From the NCBI GenBank assembly GCA_001874335.1, contig MPDE01000007.1:104397-168396 (forward strand): a stretch of DNA of 64,000 nucleotides, in the 5' to 3' direction. The DNA comes from Bacteroidetes bacterium MedPE-SWsnd-G2 (GTDB taxonomy: Bacteria; Bacteroidota; Bacteroidia; Flavobacteriales; Flavobacteriaceae). Positions 1 through 8,416 of the stretch are shown here, one piece after another (position 1 is the first letter of the stretch; the number at the start of each line of letters is the position of its first letter). Below the pieces are notes generated by a model, which made no database searches, had not been told where the DNA came from, and saw only the letters and a list, made by a program, of their open reading frames with translations. The translations under genes and the position numbers were made by a program.

Positions 1-355
1 ATTGGTTTTTATAAAACTTTAAAGCCAGAGTCTTAAGTTGATTTAGTTGCTTTAAAATGAGTTCTGAATTAGATGAGTTACCTTTAAAAGACATTTTAAA
101 ATTTGAATCACTCTTAGATTCTTCAGTTTTTTTATTGCAATTAATTCCGATTTCTACCGGGACATCATCCCCCAGATCTTTTAATACCTCTTCCCAATTT
201 TCAATATCAATACTCTCAACATCTTCAATATTATCCACCGAAATTATCACACTCATTTCAGTAAATTCAGGTTTATTCTGAGATTTATTATGGGTTGTTT
301 GTCCATACCCTAAGGTGAGACAGCACATAAAAAAAGGAATTAAAAAATATTTCAT
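1..355 (-). CDS. Secreted protein of unknown function, C-terminus beyond the window edge
   Basis: The minus strand reads openly from an ATG at 355 to the window start, giving 118 codons without a stop. It begins with a signal peptide (MKYFLIPFFMCCLTLGYGQ) typical of Bacteroidota, so the product is probably periplasmic or outer-membrane. The rest is acidic and polar (repeated D/E-rich stretches around residues 40-70) and matches no family I recognise. It is transcribed divergently from the histidine kinase gene, and the 119-bp gap holds three phased GTTAAC boxes. That suggests it may be a target of the two-component system. An open frame on the opposite strand (57-281) is only its shadow. Confidence 0.7.
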   Translation of the reverse strand, partial: MKYFLIPFFMCCLTLGYGQTTHNKSQNKPEFTEMSVIISVDNIEDVESIDIENWEEVLKDLGDDVPVEIGINCNKKTEESKSDSNFKMSFKGNSSNSELILKQLNQLKTLALKFYKNQ

Positions 356-379
356 GGTTATAAGGTTTTAATTGAAGTA

Positions 380-388
380 CAAATATTA
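380..388 (-). promoter_or_regulatory. Weak -7-like element for the divergent secreted protein
   Basis: On the minus strand this reads TAATATTTG, one base off the TAnnTTTG consensus, 25 bp upstream of the ATG at 355. The GTTAAC boxes begin about 20 bp further upstream, where an activator would bind. Weak match. Confidence 0.35.
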
Positions 389-409
389 GAAATTGAAAAA
401 GCAGTTTCA

Positions 410-435
410 GTTAACTTGTGTTAACGTCTGTTAAC
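410..435. promoter_or_regulatory. Three GTTAAC boxes at exact 10-bp spacing, candidate response-regulator operator
   Basis: GTTAAC occurs at 410-415, 420-425 and 430-435, separated by TTGT and GTCT. Spacing of one helical turn is what OmpR/PhoB-family regulators use; CpxR sites, for example, are GTAAA-N5-GTAAA. The boxes lie between two divergent promoters, about 40-66 bp upstream of the predicted start of the histidine kinase transcript. The natural binder is the OmpR-family regulator encoded at 1967-2650, which would make this an autoregulatory site. The repeat is seen directly; the binder is inferred. Confidence 0.55.
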
Positions 436-463
436 CGACACCTTAAAATTAACTTTTAACAAG

Positions 464-471
464 TACTTTTG
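464..471 (+). promoter_or_regulatory. -7 promoter element of the two-component operon
   Basis: TACTTTTG fits the Bacteroidota -7 consensus TAnnTTTG exactly and ends only 3 bp before the ATG at 475. Transcription would begin at or next to the start codon, so the mRNA may be leaderless. It also overlaps a TTG at 469, arguing against that TTG as the start. No good TTTG -33 box is visible, which fits a promoter helped by an activator on the GTTAAC boxes. Confidence 0.5.
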
Positions 472-474
472 GGT

Positions 475-1974
475 ATGAATAAACGCAAACATCAGTTTTT
501 ACTATACGTTATTATTGGAGTCATCTTATCTACAATAGGCATTCAAGTCTATTGGAATTACAAAAATTATTTATCTAATAAACAAACCTTTATAAATGAA
601 GTTCAGATTAGTTTAGATAAAGCTGTTGATGATTATTATGCAAAATTGGCTACTAAATCTACAATTGGATTTAGCTTTAGTGGAGAGAGTTCTGAAGATT
701 TTTTAGCTGAAAATGGAGCCTTTGATAGCATTATAAAACAATTAGACTTAAGCCACGGAAATTTCGATACCACCCACATTAAACCTGTTAAAGGCATGCA
801 AGTATTTAGAGGAAAATTGGCCGATTCTATTCTTCAAAATGAAAAACTGAATCCCACACCAACTCCTAAAGACAAGGTGTTTGGTGACTCGATCGAAATA
901 GAAAAATTTAAAATTTTAACTTCAAAAGTAATTATATCTATCAATAATGATTCGCTGGTTTTAAAAGAATTAGACCCATTATTTAAGGACGAACTTTCTC
1001 GAAAACAACTTCAACTCAACTATGCCTTACAATTTAAAAACGACCATAATGAAATTAAGCAGTTCACAAAGTCAGATATTGTATTAGACTCTACATCGCT
1101 AAGAAAAAAGACACTACTTAGCACAACATCAAAATCGGAGTTTCTACCCAAGAATAGTGTTTTGAGTGTTTACTTTAACAACATCAATAAAACAATTTTA
1201 AAACGAATACTTTTTGGGGTTTTAATATCCTCTTTGTTGGTTTTTGCCATCATTGGCTGCTTACTCTACCTTCTAAAAATCATTAATAAACAAAAGCAAT
1301 TAGCCGAAGTTAAAAACGATTTGATAAGCAATATTACTCACGAATTTAAAACACCTATTTCAACTATAAGTGTGGCCTTAGAGAGCATAAAGGATTTTAA
1401 TGTAATAGAAGACAAAGAAAAAACAAAAACCTACCTCAACCTGTCTATTAACCAATTGCAAAAATTAAATGTAATGGTTGAAAAACTGTTAGAAACCGCA
1501 ACCTTAGACGGCGATAATTTAGAACTACAAAAACAACCTATTGATTTGGTAGAACTCATCAATATCCTCATAGAACGTCATTCGTTAAGCATTACGGATA
1601 AAACAATTACTTTTAATACTAAGTATGATCAATTAGTTATTAATGCAGATGCGTTTCATATGGAAAATGCTATAAATAACATTTTAGATAATGCCATAAA
1701 ATATGGTGGGAATCACGTTGAAATAAATTTGACTTCAAATAATAACAAGGTTAAAATTGACATTTCGGATAATGGTGGGAATTTAAAAGCAAGTGAAACA
1801 ACTCAAATTTTCAAGAAATTCTATCGCGTGTCTAAAGGAAACACCCATGATGTAAAAGGATTTGGAATTGGGTTGTATTACACCAAAAAAATTATAGAAA
1901 AACACAACGGTGAGGTTGAAGCTAAACTACATCAAAACAACACTCATTTTATAATAAGTTTACCAAATGGATAA
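475..1974 (+). CDS. Sensor histidine kinase (HisKA/HATPase type)
   Basis: Membrane sensor kinase of an OmpR-type two-component system, about 499 aa. A transmembrane helix lies at residues 8-28, followed by a periplasmic domain of some 210 residues with no family I recognise, a second helix near 241-270, then HisKA and HATPase domains. The phosphorylated His is about residue 289 (NITHEFKTP). The N box (NNILDNAIKYG) is near 401-411, the D box is DISDNGG, and a G box (GFGIGLYY) is near 462. ATG 475 is preferred over TTG 469 because the TTG lies inside the -7 box. The stop overlaps the regulator gene by 8 bp (ATGGATAA), so the two are translationally coupled. The periplasmic domain suggests an envelope signal, but the ligand is unknown. 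Confidence 0.93.
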   Translation: MNKRKHQFLLYVIIGVILSTIGIQVYWNYKNYLSNKQTFINEVQISLDKAVDDYYAKLATKSTIGFSFSGESSEDFLAENGAFDSIIKQLDLSHGNFDTTHIKPVKGMQVFRGKLADSILQNEKLNPTPTPKDKVFGDSIEIEKFKILTSKVIISINNDSLVLKELDPLFKDELSRKQLQLNYALQFKNDHNEIKQFTKSDIVLDSTSLRKKTLLSTTSKSEFLPKNSVLSVYFNNINKTILKRILFGVLISSLLVFAIIGCLLYLLKIINKQKQLAEVKNDLISNITHEFKTPISTISVALESIKDFNVIEDKEKTKTYLNLSINQLQKLNVMVEKLLETATLDGDNLELQKQPIDLVELINILIERHSLSITDKTITFNTKYDQLVINADAFHMENAINNILDNAIKYGGNHVEINLTSNNNKVKIDISDNGGNLKASETTQIFKKFYRVSKGNTHDVKGFGIGLYYTKKIIEKHNGEVEAKLHQNNTHFIISLPNG

Positions 1975-2650
1975 CATAATCAAAATATTATTAGCAGAAG
2001 ATGAACCTGCATTGGGACTTATAATAAAAGAAAGTTTGGAATCTCGAAACTTCAAGGTTACCCTTTGCGAAAATGGAGAGCTTGCCTATCAACAATTTCA
2101 AAAGTCTGAATTCGATATTTTAGTTTTAGACGTTATGATGCCAAAAAAAGACGGATTCACTTTAGCCAAAGAAATAAGGCAAGTGGACGATACAATTCCA
2201 ATCATCTTTTTAACCGCTAAATCGCAAACTCAAGATGTAGTTGAAGGCTTTACAATTGGCGGTAATGACTACCTCAAAAAGCCATTTAGCATGGAAGAAC
2301 TTATTGTTAGAATAAACAACTTGGTTCAACGCACTCTCACTCAAAAAACAGGAAAACACTATAATATTGGTGCATACGTATTTGATTTCCCAAAGCAAAC
2401 CTTAACCTATAATGGCGAAACCTTGGTTCAACTTACCCATCGTGAATCTCATCTTTTGTTTCATTTAATTCAAAATAAAAACAAGGTACTCGATCGCTCT
2501 TTAATTTTAAATAAACTTTGGGGCAACGACGATTTCTTTAGCGCTCGTAGCATGGATGTCTTTATTAGTAAACTCAGAAAAAAACTGAATAAGGATGATA
2601 ACATTCAAATTATAAACGTGCGAGGATTTGGTTATAAATTAATTGATTAG
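1967..2650 (+). CDS. OmpR-family response regulator
   Basis: DNA-binding partner of the upstream kinase, 227 aa. The receiver domain (about 1-120) has the acidic pocket (AEDEP), the phospho-acceptor Asp55 in LVLDVMMP and the conserved lysine near 105 (KKPF). A winged-helix domain follows (about 130-225), with the usual recognition segment (SMDVFISKLRKKL) and ending VRGFGYKL. The family binds direct repeats as head-to-tail dimers, which fits the three GTTAAC boxes upstream of the operon. Resembles the RprY/RprX arrangement of Bacteroidota, but I cannot assign a named orthologue. Confidence 0.93.
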   Translation: MDNIIKILLAEDEPALGLIIKESLESRNFKVTLCENGELAYQQFQKSEFDILVLDVMMPKKDGFTLAKEIRQVDDTIPIIFLTAKSQTQDVVEGFTIGGNDYLKKPFSMEELIVRINNLVQRTLTQKTGKHYNIGAYVFDFPKQTLTYNGETLVQLTHRESHLLFHLIQNKNKVLDRSLILNKLWGNDDFFSARSMDVFISKLRKKLNKDDNIQIINVRGFGYKLID

Positions 2651-2682
2651 AGTAAAATGAATTTTGTACTTTTCATTCTCTT

Positions 2683-3459
2683 ATGAAATGGACCTTTTTT
2701 TTTACTTTTTTAGTTTCTGTTTTTGCAATTGGACAAACACCAATTGAAACCACTTCAGGTATTGTATTAGAATTTGATTACGAAAAATTTGTAAGCGTAG
2801 ACAACAATCAAATTGCTTATGCTACTGATTATACCGATTTTTTTAAAATCAGCAAGGACCAAAAACTATCGTATAGCAATGTGCAGCTTGGTCAAATTAG
2901 CTCTGCAAATAGTTTCAATTCTCTCAAACTAAATGTGTTTTATAAAAATTTCAACACAGTAATAATTTTAGATAATCGCTTGGCAGAAATTTACACTGTA
3001 GATTTCAATCAAATTTCCCCATACAAAAACGTATCAATGGTATCCACAGGTTATGATAACACCATCTGGATTATTAATCAAGATTTAAATCGATTGGAGT
3101 TATTTGATTTCCAAACCAACAAATCAAGATTAAAAGCAGTGCCAATTGAAGGTCAGATTTTAGACATGACTTCCAACTATAATTATTGCTGGGTACTTAC
3201 CGATCAATATATTTTAACCTACGATTATTTTGGTGCAGTAATATCAATGATTCCAAATCAGGGATTCAACGAGTTAGGCCAAGATAGTGGTAATTTAGTA
3301 TTGAAAAACGAAGAAAAATTATACTATTTAGCAAAAAACACCGAAGAAATCAGACCCATTCAAACACCGCAATTGTTAATAAATCAGTTTTCCCTAACCA
3401 ACGAAACCTTGTATATTTACAGCCGCAATAAACTTCATCAATTCCAACTTAAATTCTAA
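2683..3459 (+). CDS. Secreted protein, probable beta-propeller, unknown function
   Basis: A 258-aa protein with an N-terminal signal peptide (about residues 1-18, ending AIGQ). The mature part alternates short hydrophobic strands with Asn/Asp-rich turns, and phrases such as YDNTIWIINQDLNRLELFD and YNYCWVLTDQYILTYD look like blades of a WD40-like propeller. No catalytic motif is visible. It starts 32 bp after the response regulator and ends 5 bp before the deoxynucleoside kinase, so it is probably cotranscribed with both. Fold and location are inferred; the function is unknown. Confidence 0.75.
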   Translation: MKWTFFFTFLVSVFAIGQTPIETTSGIVLEFDYEKFVSVDNNQIAYATDYTDFFKISKDQKLSYSNVQLGQISSANSFNSLKLNVFYKNFNTVIILDNRLAEIYTVDFNQISPYKNVSMVSTGYDNTIWIINQDLNRLELFDFQTNKSRLKAVPIEGQILDMTSNYNYCWVLTDQYILTYDYFGAVISMIPNQGFNELGQDSGNLVLKNEEKLYYLAKNTEEIRPIQTPQLLINQFSLTNETLYIYSRNKLHQFQLKF

Positions 3460-3464
3460 GATTT

Positions 3465-4079
3465 ATGCACTTTGCAGTAGCCGGAAATATAGGAGCAGGT
3501 AAAACAACATTAACTAAGTTACTTGCTAAACATTACAATTGGGAACCACAATTAGAAGATGTGGTTGACAACCCCTATTTAGATGATTTCTATAACCAAA
3601 TGGAGCGTTGGAGTTTTAATTTACAGGTTTACTTTTTAAACAGTAGATTTAGACAAGTGCTACAAATTAGACAAAGCGGAAAAGATATTATTCAAGATCG
3701 TACCATTTATGAAGATGCAAATATTTTTGCTCCAAACCTTCATGCCATGGGATTAATGACAAATAGAGATTTTGAAAATTATTCTTCACTTTTTGAACTA
3801 ATGGAAAGTCTCGTTCAAGGACCTGATTTATTAATTTATTTAAGAAGTTCTATTTCTAATTTGGTTTCTCAAATACACAAAAGAGGTAGAGATTACGAGA
3901 ACTCCATAAGTATTGATTATTTAAGTAGACTTAATGAAAGATACGAAGCTTGGATTCACGGCTACACTAAAGGAAAATTATTGATAATTGACGTTGACAA
4001 TCTTGATTTTGTCGCTAACCCAGAAGACTTAGGAAGCATAATCAATAGAATTGATGCTGAAATAAATGGTCTTTTCTAA
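3465..4079 (+). CDS. Deoxynucleoside kinase (dNK family)
   Basis: Salvage kinase of 204 aa that transfers the ATP gamma-phosphate to a deoxynucleoside in the cytoplasm. The P-loop GNIGAGKTT is at residues 7-15. The segment LEDVVDNPYL and the later QDRTIYED correspond to the substrate-binding/DRS region (here DRT), and RGRDYE is the arginine-rich lid. Length is normal for bacterial dNKs. Base specificity cannot be read safely; deoxyadenosine or deoxyguanosine is likely by analogy with aquatic Bacteroidota. It begins 5 bp after the previous gene. A second dNK domain occurs in this window, fused to HPPK at 37467-38594. Confidence 0.88.
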   Translation: MHFAVAGNIGAGKTTLTKLLAKHYNWEPQLEDVVDNPYLDDFYNQMERWSFNLQVYFLNSRFRQVLQIRQSGKDIIQDRTIYEDANIFAPNLHAMGLMTNRDFENYSSLFELMESLVQGPDLLIYLRSSISNLVSQIHKRGRDYENSISIDYLSRLNERYEAWIHGYTKGKLLIIDVDNLDFVANPEDLGSIINRIDAEINGLF

Positions 4080-4136
4080 ATTCCCTTCACTCTATTAATT
4101 GTAATCATTAGATTTACAACAACTTAACACTTTACC

Positions 4137-5003
4137 ATGAAATTTAATTCAGCAATTAAGGCATACTTATTTGTATTGCTATTTTTTGTTACTCTTGTAA
4201 GTAATAGTCAAAATAATACAGACTCCACAACTGTTGAGAAAACTAAAAAAGAATCGTATTGGAAACTCTTAAAGTATGACACCAAAACTACGGCTCAAGG
4301 TGTAGCACATGCTTTTACTCAACCCTTAAGATGGCAAGGAAAAGATTTCTTGAAACTTGGAGGATTTGCAGCCGGTACTGCTATGCTCTATATGATAGAT
4401 TATGATGCTCAGGAATACTTTTTAAAGAGAAATGAGCATGTGCCTCAATTTTTTAAAGATTTTGGATGGTACGGTGGTAGCCCGCAAAACTTTTTTATGG
4501 TTACAGGAAGTATTTATGGCGTTGGGCTATTCACGCGAAATGAAAAGATAAGACATACAGGAGTTTTAATTATTGCTTCTGCTGCCGCTACAGGTATTAT
4601 CCAATCTTTAACTAAAACTATTATAGGGAGGGCTCGTCCAACTAATGAAACAGGGAAATCTGATTTTAAATTTTGGAGTCATGAAGCTGCTTACCATTCA
4701 TTCCCGTCTGGACATGCAGTTTTAGCATTTTCATTATCTCACGCCATTGCCAAACAATTTAAAAGTGTTTGGGCCAAAATACCAATCTATGCCGTTGGTT
4801 CTATTTTACCCTTGAGTAGATTATGGGCAAATGCGCATTGGATAAGTGATATTGGTGTAGGTATCGGACTAAGTATTTTTGTGGTAGATGGTATTGATAA
4901 ATTTTTAAAGAAAGAGCAGAAATATGATTTCGGCAAACCAAAACAAATAACCTGGCGCTTAAATGCTGGCGCTGGCACAATTGGATTAGTTGGAACATTC
5001 TAA
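4137..5003 (+). CDS. PAP2-family membrane phosphatase
   Basis: Phosphatidic-acid-phosphatase-type enzyme, 288 aa, with a signal peptide or first helix at residues 5-24 and several later hydrophobic segments. The acid-phosphatase signature is complete: K160-x6-RP168 (KTIIGRARP), PSGH with His193, and SR228-x5-H234-x3-D238. Such proteins hydrolyse lipid phosphates, for example phosphatidylglycerophosphate, undecaprenyl-PP or lipid A phosphates, at the outer face of the inner membrane. The substrate cannot be told from sequence. It follows the kinase by 57 bp and ends at a bidirectional terminator facing the membrane pyrophosphatase gene. Confidence 0.88.
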   Translation: MKFNSAIKAYLFVLLFFVTLVSNSQNNTDSTTVEKTKKESYWKLLKYDTKTTAQGVAHAFTQPLRWQGKDFLKLGGFAAGTAMLYMIDYDAQEYFLKRNEHVPQFFKDFGWYGGSPQNFFMVTGSIYGVGLFTRNEKIRHTGVLIIASAAATGIIQSLTKTIIGRARPTNETGKSDFKFWSHEAAYHSFPSGHAVLAFSLSHAIAKQFKSVWAKIPIYAVGSILPLSRLWANAHWISDIGVGIGLSIFVVDGIDKFLKKEQKYDFGKPKQITWRLNAGAGTIGLVGTF

Positions 5004-5007
5004 TAAT

Positions 5008-5040
5008 AAAAAAGGCTCATGAAAATCATGAGCCTTTTTT
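5008..5040. terminator. Bidirectional intrinsic terminator
   Basis: A 9-bp perfect stem GGCTCATGA/TCATGAGCC with an AAA loop, flanked by A6 and T6, between the convergent PAP2 and membrane pyrophosphatase genes. It can work in both directions. Confidence 0.9.
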
Positions 5041-5060
5041 ATTAAACTATGTTCTAAGAA

Positions 5061-7592
5061 TTAGAGTTGATCCGACTCAGTCGTTTCAATTACCTCCTTA
5101 ATTACTTTCTTTCTAACCTTTTTAGAGGATTTCTTGTCACTGCCAGTCATTTCATCAATTTTAGCCTTAACATCACTTTCTTCTCCCTCTAAAGTCTCTT
5201 CTATTACATTTTCAACACCATTTACATTGGTTGTCTTAACAACATTTGCTGAAACTGTACCATCTTCATTTTTGGTCATTTTAACCTCAAATTCAACAGT
5301 TTCTTCTTGAGTTTTTTCATCTGAAAAATGCATTTCGGCACCTTCTTTCATCTCATGTTTCTTTCCATCTTTATCTACCCAAACATTTACGTTTTCAGAC
5401 ATTTCATGAGCATTTCCTTCAGTATGCCCACCTAAAATTGGCGCAATTACCAACCCAATTAAACAAGTTAATTTAATAAGGATATTCATTGAAGGTCCAG
5501 ACGTATCTTTAAACGGATCTCCAACCGTATCTCCAGTTACCGCTGCCTTGTGAGCATCAGACCCTTTATACGTCATTTCACCATTAATTTCTACCCCAGC
5601 TTCAAACGACTTTTTAGCATTATCCCAGGCACCACCAGCATTGTTTTGGAATATTGCCCAAAGCACTCCACTTACGGTTACACCGGCCATATAACCACCT
5701 AACATTTCTGCAATAGACTGGTTATCCATACCGAAAATCATTGGCAAGAATGTGATTAATAATGGAAAACCAATAGTTAATAATCCAGGTAACATCATTT
5801 CTTTTAGAGAAGCATCGGTAGAAATAGCAACACATTTATCGTATTCTGGCTTACCAGTTCCTTCCATAATTCCAGGAATCTCTTTAAACTGTCTTCTAAC
5901 TTCATAAACCATTTTCATGGCTGCTTTACCTACCGCATTCATTGCTAATGCAGAGAACACAACCGGTACCATTCCACCAACAAATAACATCGCTAATACT
6001 GGAGCTTTAAAAATATTAATTCCGTCAATTCCTGTAAAGGTCACATAAGCAGCAAATAAGGCCAATGATGTTAATGCCGCAGAAGCAATAGCAAATCCTT
6101 TTCCAGTTGCCGCTGTTGTATTACCAACAGAATCTAGTATATCTGTACGCTCTCTTACAATAGGCTCTTGCTCACTCATTTCAGCAATACCGCCAGCATT
6201 GTCGGCAATAGGACCAAATGCATCAATTGCTAACTGCATAGCCGTAGTTGCCATCATAGCCGAAGCAGATAATGCTACGCCATAAAACCCAGCACAAGCA
6301 TATGATGCCCAAATGGCAGCTGCAAATAATAATACAGAAGGAAATGTAGAAATCATTCCTGTCGCTAAACCTGCAATAATATTTGTTCCTGCTCCCGTAC
6401 TTGACTTTTGAACAATCTCTAAGATTGGTTTTTTACCAAGTCCAGTATAATATTCGGTTACCGAAGATATAACACCTCCAACAACTAAACCTACTAAACA
6501 AGCGTAAAACACGCGCATTGAAGAAATCTCGATTAGTCCTTCTCCAAAAAATTCCATTTGCATTGTTTCTGGAAGCATCCAAGTACAAAGTCCGTAGCAT
6601 GACAAGGCCACTAAAACAATTGATGTCCAGTTTCCTTTATTTAAAGCTCCCATTACCTGGTCTTCCTTGGCTTCGTTATTTTTAATTTTAACCAGCATAG
6701 TTCCGATTACAGAAATAATAATTCCTGCACCGGCAATTGCCATCGGCAATAAAATTGGCCCCATACCAGAGAAGGTCTCTCCAATATTTCCACCCATATC
6801 CTTTATTACATAGTTACCAAGCACCATGGCTGCTAACACTGTCGCAACATAAGAACCAAATAAATCGGCGCCCATACCGGCAACGTCACCTACATTATCC
6901 CCTACATTATCAGCAATTGTAGCTGGGTTACGCGGGTCATCTTCAGGGATCCCTGCTTCAACCTTACCAACTAAATCAGCTCCAACATCTGCTGCTTTTG
7001 TATAGATACCACCACCTACACGAGCAAACAATGCAATAGATTCAGCACCTAACGAAAATCCTGCTAAGGTTTCTAAAACAACAGTCATATCGTCTGTACC
7101 CGTCCAGGCTCCGCCCATAAAATAATGGAAGAAAAATATAAAAAAGGCGGTTAGACCAAGTACGGCCAAACCAGCAACCCCCAAGCCCATAACAGTACCA
7201 CCACCAAAGGACACTCCTAAAGCATTTGGTAAACTATCTTTTGCAGCCTGAGTTGTTCTAACATTTGCTTTTGTAGCAATTTTCATTCCCATATTTCCTG
7301 CCCAAGCAGAAAAAATAGCTCCAAAAATAAATGCAATAATGATTAACCAATGTGTTGTAGGCACTATAAATGAAACTGCAGCAAGCGCAATACTTACCAC
7401 AACAACAAAAACAGTTAGTAATTTATATTCGGCGGATAAAAAAGCCAGTGCTCCTTCATAAATATGATCTGCAATCTCCTTCATTTTCCCATCTCCAGGA
7501 TCCTGTTTCATGACCCAAGATTTCTTGACAACCATATAAATTAATCCTAAAATTGCCATTACAATTGGCATGTAAATCATCATTGATTCCAT
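5061..7592 (-). CDS. hppA: Membrane-bound ion-translocating pyrophosphatase with a C-terminal extension
   Basis: Couples PPi hydrolysis to H+ and/or Na+ pumping across the inner membrane; 843 aa with about 16 transmembrane helices. The catalytic loop with DDPRNP and [12 protein letters not shown] is at about residues 213-245, and a second Asp/Gly-rich site includes [12 protein letters not shown]. Near residue 490 the segment reads [10 protein letters not shown]. The Ala there, rather than Lys, is the known mark of the K+-dependent subfamily. H+ versus Na+ transport cannot be decided by eye. Past the last helix (about 722) a hydrophilic tail of about 120 residues, rich in E and K, extends the protein beyond the usual family end. 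It lies downstream of the soluble pyrophosphatase gene, separated by a terminator. Confidence 0.95.
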   Translation of the reverse strand: MESMMIYMPIVMAILGLIYMVVKKSWVMKQDPGDGKMKEIADHIYEGALAFLSAEYKLLTVFVVVVSIALAAVSFIVPTTHWLIIIAFIFGAIFSAWAGNMGMKIATKANVRTTQAAKDSLPNALGVSFGGGTVMGLGVAGLAVLGLTAFFIFFFHYFMGGAWTGTDDMTVVLETLAGFSLGAESIALFARVGGGIYTKAADVGADLVGKVEAGIPEDDPRNPATIADNVGDNVGDVAGMGADLFGSYVATVLAAMVLGNYVIKDMGGNIGETFSGMGPILLPMAIAGAGIIISVIGTMLVKIKNNEAKEDQVMGALNKGNWTSIVLVALSCYGLCTWMLPETMQMEFFGEGLIEISSMRVFYACLVGLVVGGVISSVTEYYTGLGKKPILEIVQKSSTGAGTNIIAGLATGMISTFPSVLLFAAAIWASYACAGFYGVALSASAMMATTAMQLAIDAFGPIADNAGGIAEMSEQEPIVRERTDILDSVGNTTAATGKGFAIASAALTSLALFAAYVTFTGIDGINIFKAPVLAMLFVGGMVPVVFSALAMNAVGKAAMKMVYEVRRQFKEIPGIMEGTGKPEYDKCVAISTDASLKEMMLPGLLTIGFPLLITFLPMIFGMDNQSIAEMLGGYMAGVTVSGVLWAIFQNNAGGAWDNAKKSFEAGVEINGEMTYKGSDAHKAAVTGDTVGDPFKDTSGPSMNILIKLTCLIGLVIAPILGGHTEGNAHEMSENVNVWVDKDGKKHEMKEGAEMHFSDEKTQEETVEFEVKMTKNEDGTVSANVVKTTNVNGVENVIEETLEGEESDVKAKIDEMTGSDKKSSKKVRKKVIKEVIETTESDQL

Positions 7593-7648
7593 AGTTAATT
7601 TGTATTTGATTAGTTATTATGTCTTGCTAATGTAACAAAATCAAATGC

Positions 7649-7685
7649 AAAAAAAAACCCTCCTATATTCATATAGAAGGGTTTA
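7649..7685 (-). terminator. Intrinsic terminator of the soluble pyrophosphatase gene
   Basis: On the minus strand, AACCCT-t-CTATAT pairs with ATATAG-g-AGGGTT around a GA loop and is followed by a run of T. It separates ppa from the downstream hppA. Confidence 0.85.
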
Positions 7686-7705
7686 TAATTTTAGTTGTAG
7701 AAAAG

Positions 7706-8239
7706 TTATCTACCTATTTTAAAGTTTCCTTTTGCTTTGTGCTCACTATTTTCGTAGCGTTCTACACAGTTATTAAGGATTTCGTATGCTTCTTTTGCAT
7801 CTCCCCAACCACCAACATCAACTTGTTTTTTCTCTAAATCTTTGTACACTTGAAAGAAGTGTTCAATTTCTAAAACAAGATGAGGGTTAATATCTGAAAG
7901 GTCATTAAGTTGGTTCCAAATTGGATCTGATACTGGTACACAAATCACTTTCTCATCTGGTCCTTTTTCATCAGCCATATGGAACACACCAATTGGCTTA
8001 ACTTCTACAACACACATCGGGAATGTTGGTTGAGTTCCTAATACTAAAACATCTAATGGATCGCCATCTAAAGCTAAGGTTTCAGGAATGAAGCCGTAAT
8101 CTGCAGGGTACATCATTGAAGAGAACAACATTCTATCAAAACGAATCTTTTTCAATTCGAAATCATATTCATATTTGTTTCTACTTCCTTTTGGAATTTC
8201 TATTAATACATCAAAGGTTAATTTTCCTTTTGGACTCAT
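7706..8239 (-). CDS. ppa: Soluble inorganic pyrophosphatase (family I)
   Basis: Cytoplasmic Mg2+-dependent enzyme that splits PPi, about 177 aa, the usual length of the bacterial hexameric type. Signature parts include EIPKGSRNKYEYD (substrate lysine/arginine), the metal-binding DGDPLDVLVL and the later DLSDINPH region. The frame is open upstream to 8290, but the ATG at 8239 is chosen because a good promoter (-7 at 8260-8267) lies inside that extension and because homologues begin at MSPKGKL. It is unusual to find soluble and membrane pyrophosphatases side by side, since they compete for the same PPi. Confidence 0.95.
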   Translation of the reverse strand: MSPKGKLTFDVLIEIPKGSRNKYEYDFELKKIRFDRMLFSSMMYPADYGFIPETLALDGDPLDVLVLGTQPTFPMCVVEVKPIGVFHMADEKGPDEKVICVPVSDPIWNQLNDLSDINPHLVLEIEHFFQVYKDLEKKQVDVGGWGDAKEAYEILNNCVERYENSEHKAKGNFKIGR

Positions 8240-8259
8240 ATTTTCTCTTTTTTGGGCAG

Positions 8260-8291
8260 CAAATTTAGTAAAACCTATACTTGTTAACAAC
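8260..8291 (-). promoter_or_regulatory. Promoter of ppa
   Basis: Minus strand GTTG (8291-8288), a 20-bp spacer and TAAATTTG (8267-8260) match the Bacteroidota -33/-7 pattern. Transcription should start near 8255, leaving a short leader before the ATG at 8239. The palindrome TTGTTAACAA (8281-8290) overlaps the -33 box. Confidence 0.6.
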
Positions 8292-8416
8292 TTATTAAGT
8301 CATTGATTTTGGCTAATATTTAATTGGTAACTTTTAGCAAACAATAGGATAACACAAGACCTTTCCAACTCAAAGCCATGAAGCACAAATAAGTCACCTA
8401 AAAAATTTGGTTGAAT

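Noticed and set aside
57..281. Open frame of 74 codons on the plus strand
   Set aside because: It is antisense to the signal-peptide-bearing gene on the minus strand (1-355) and has no start signal or recognisable content.
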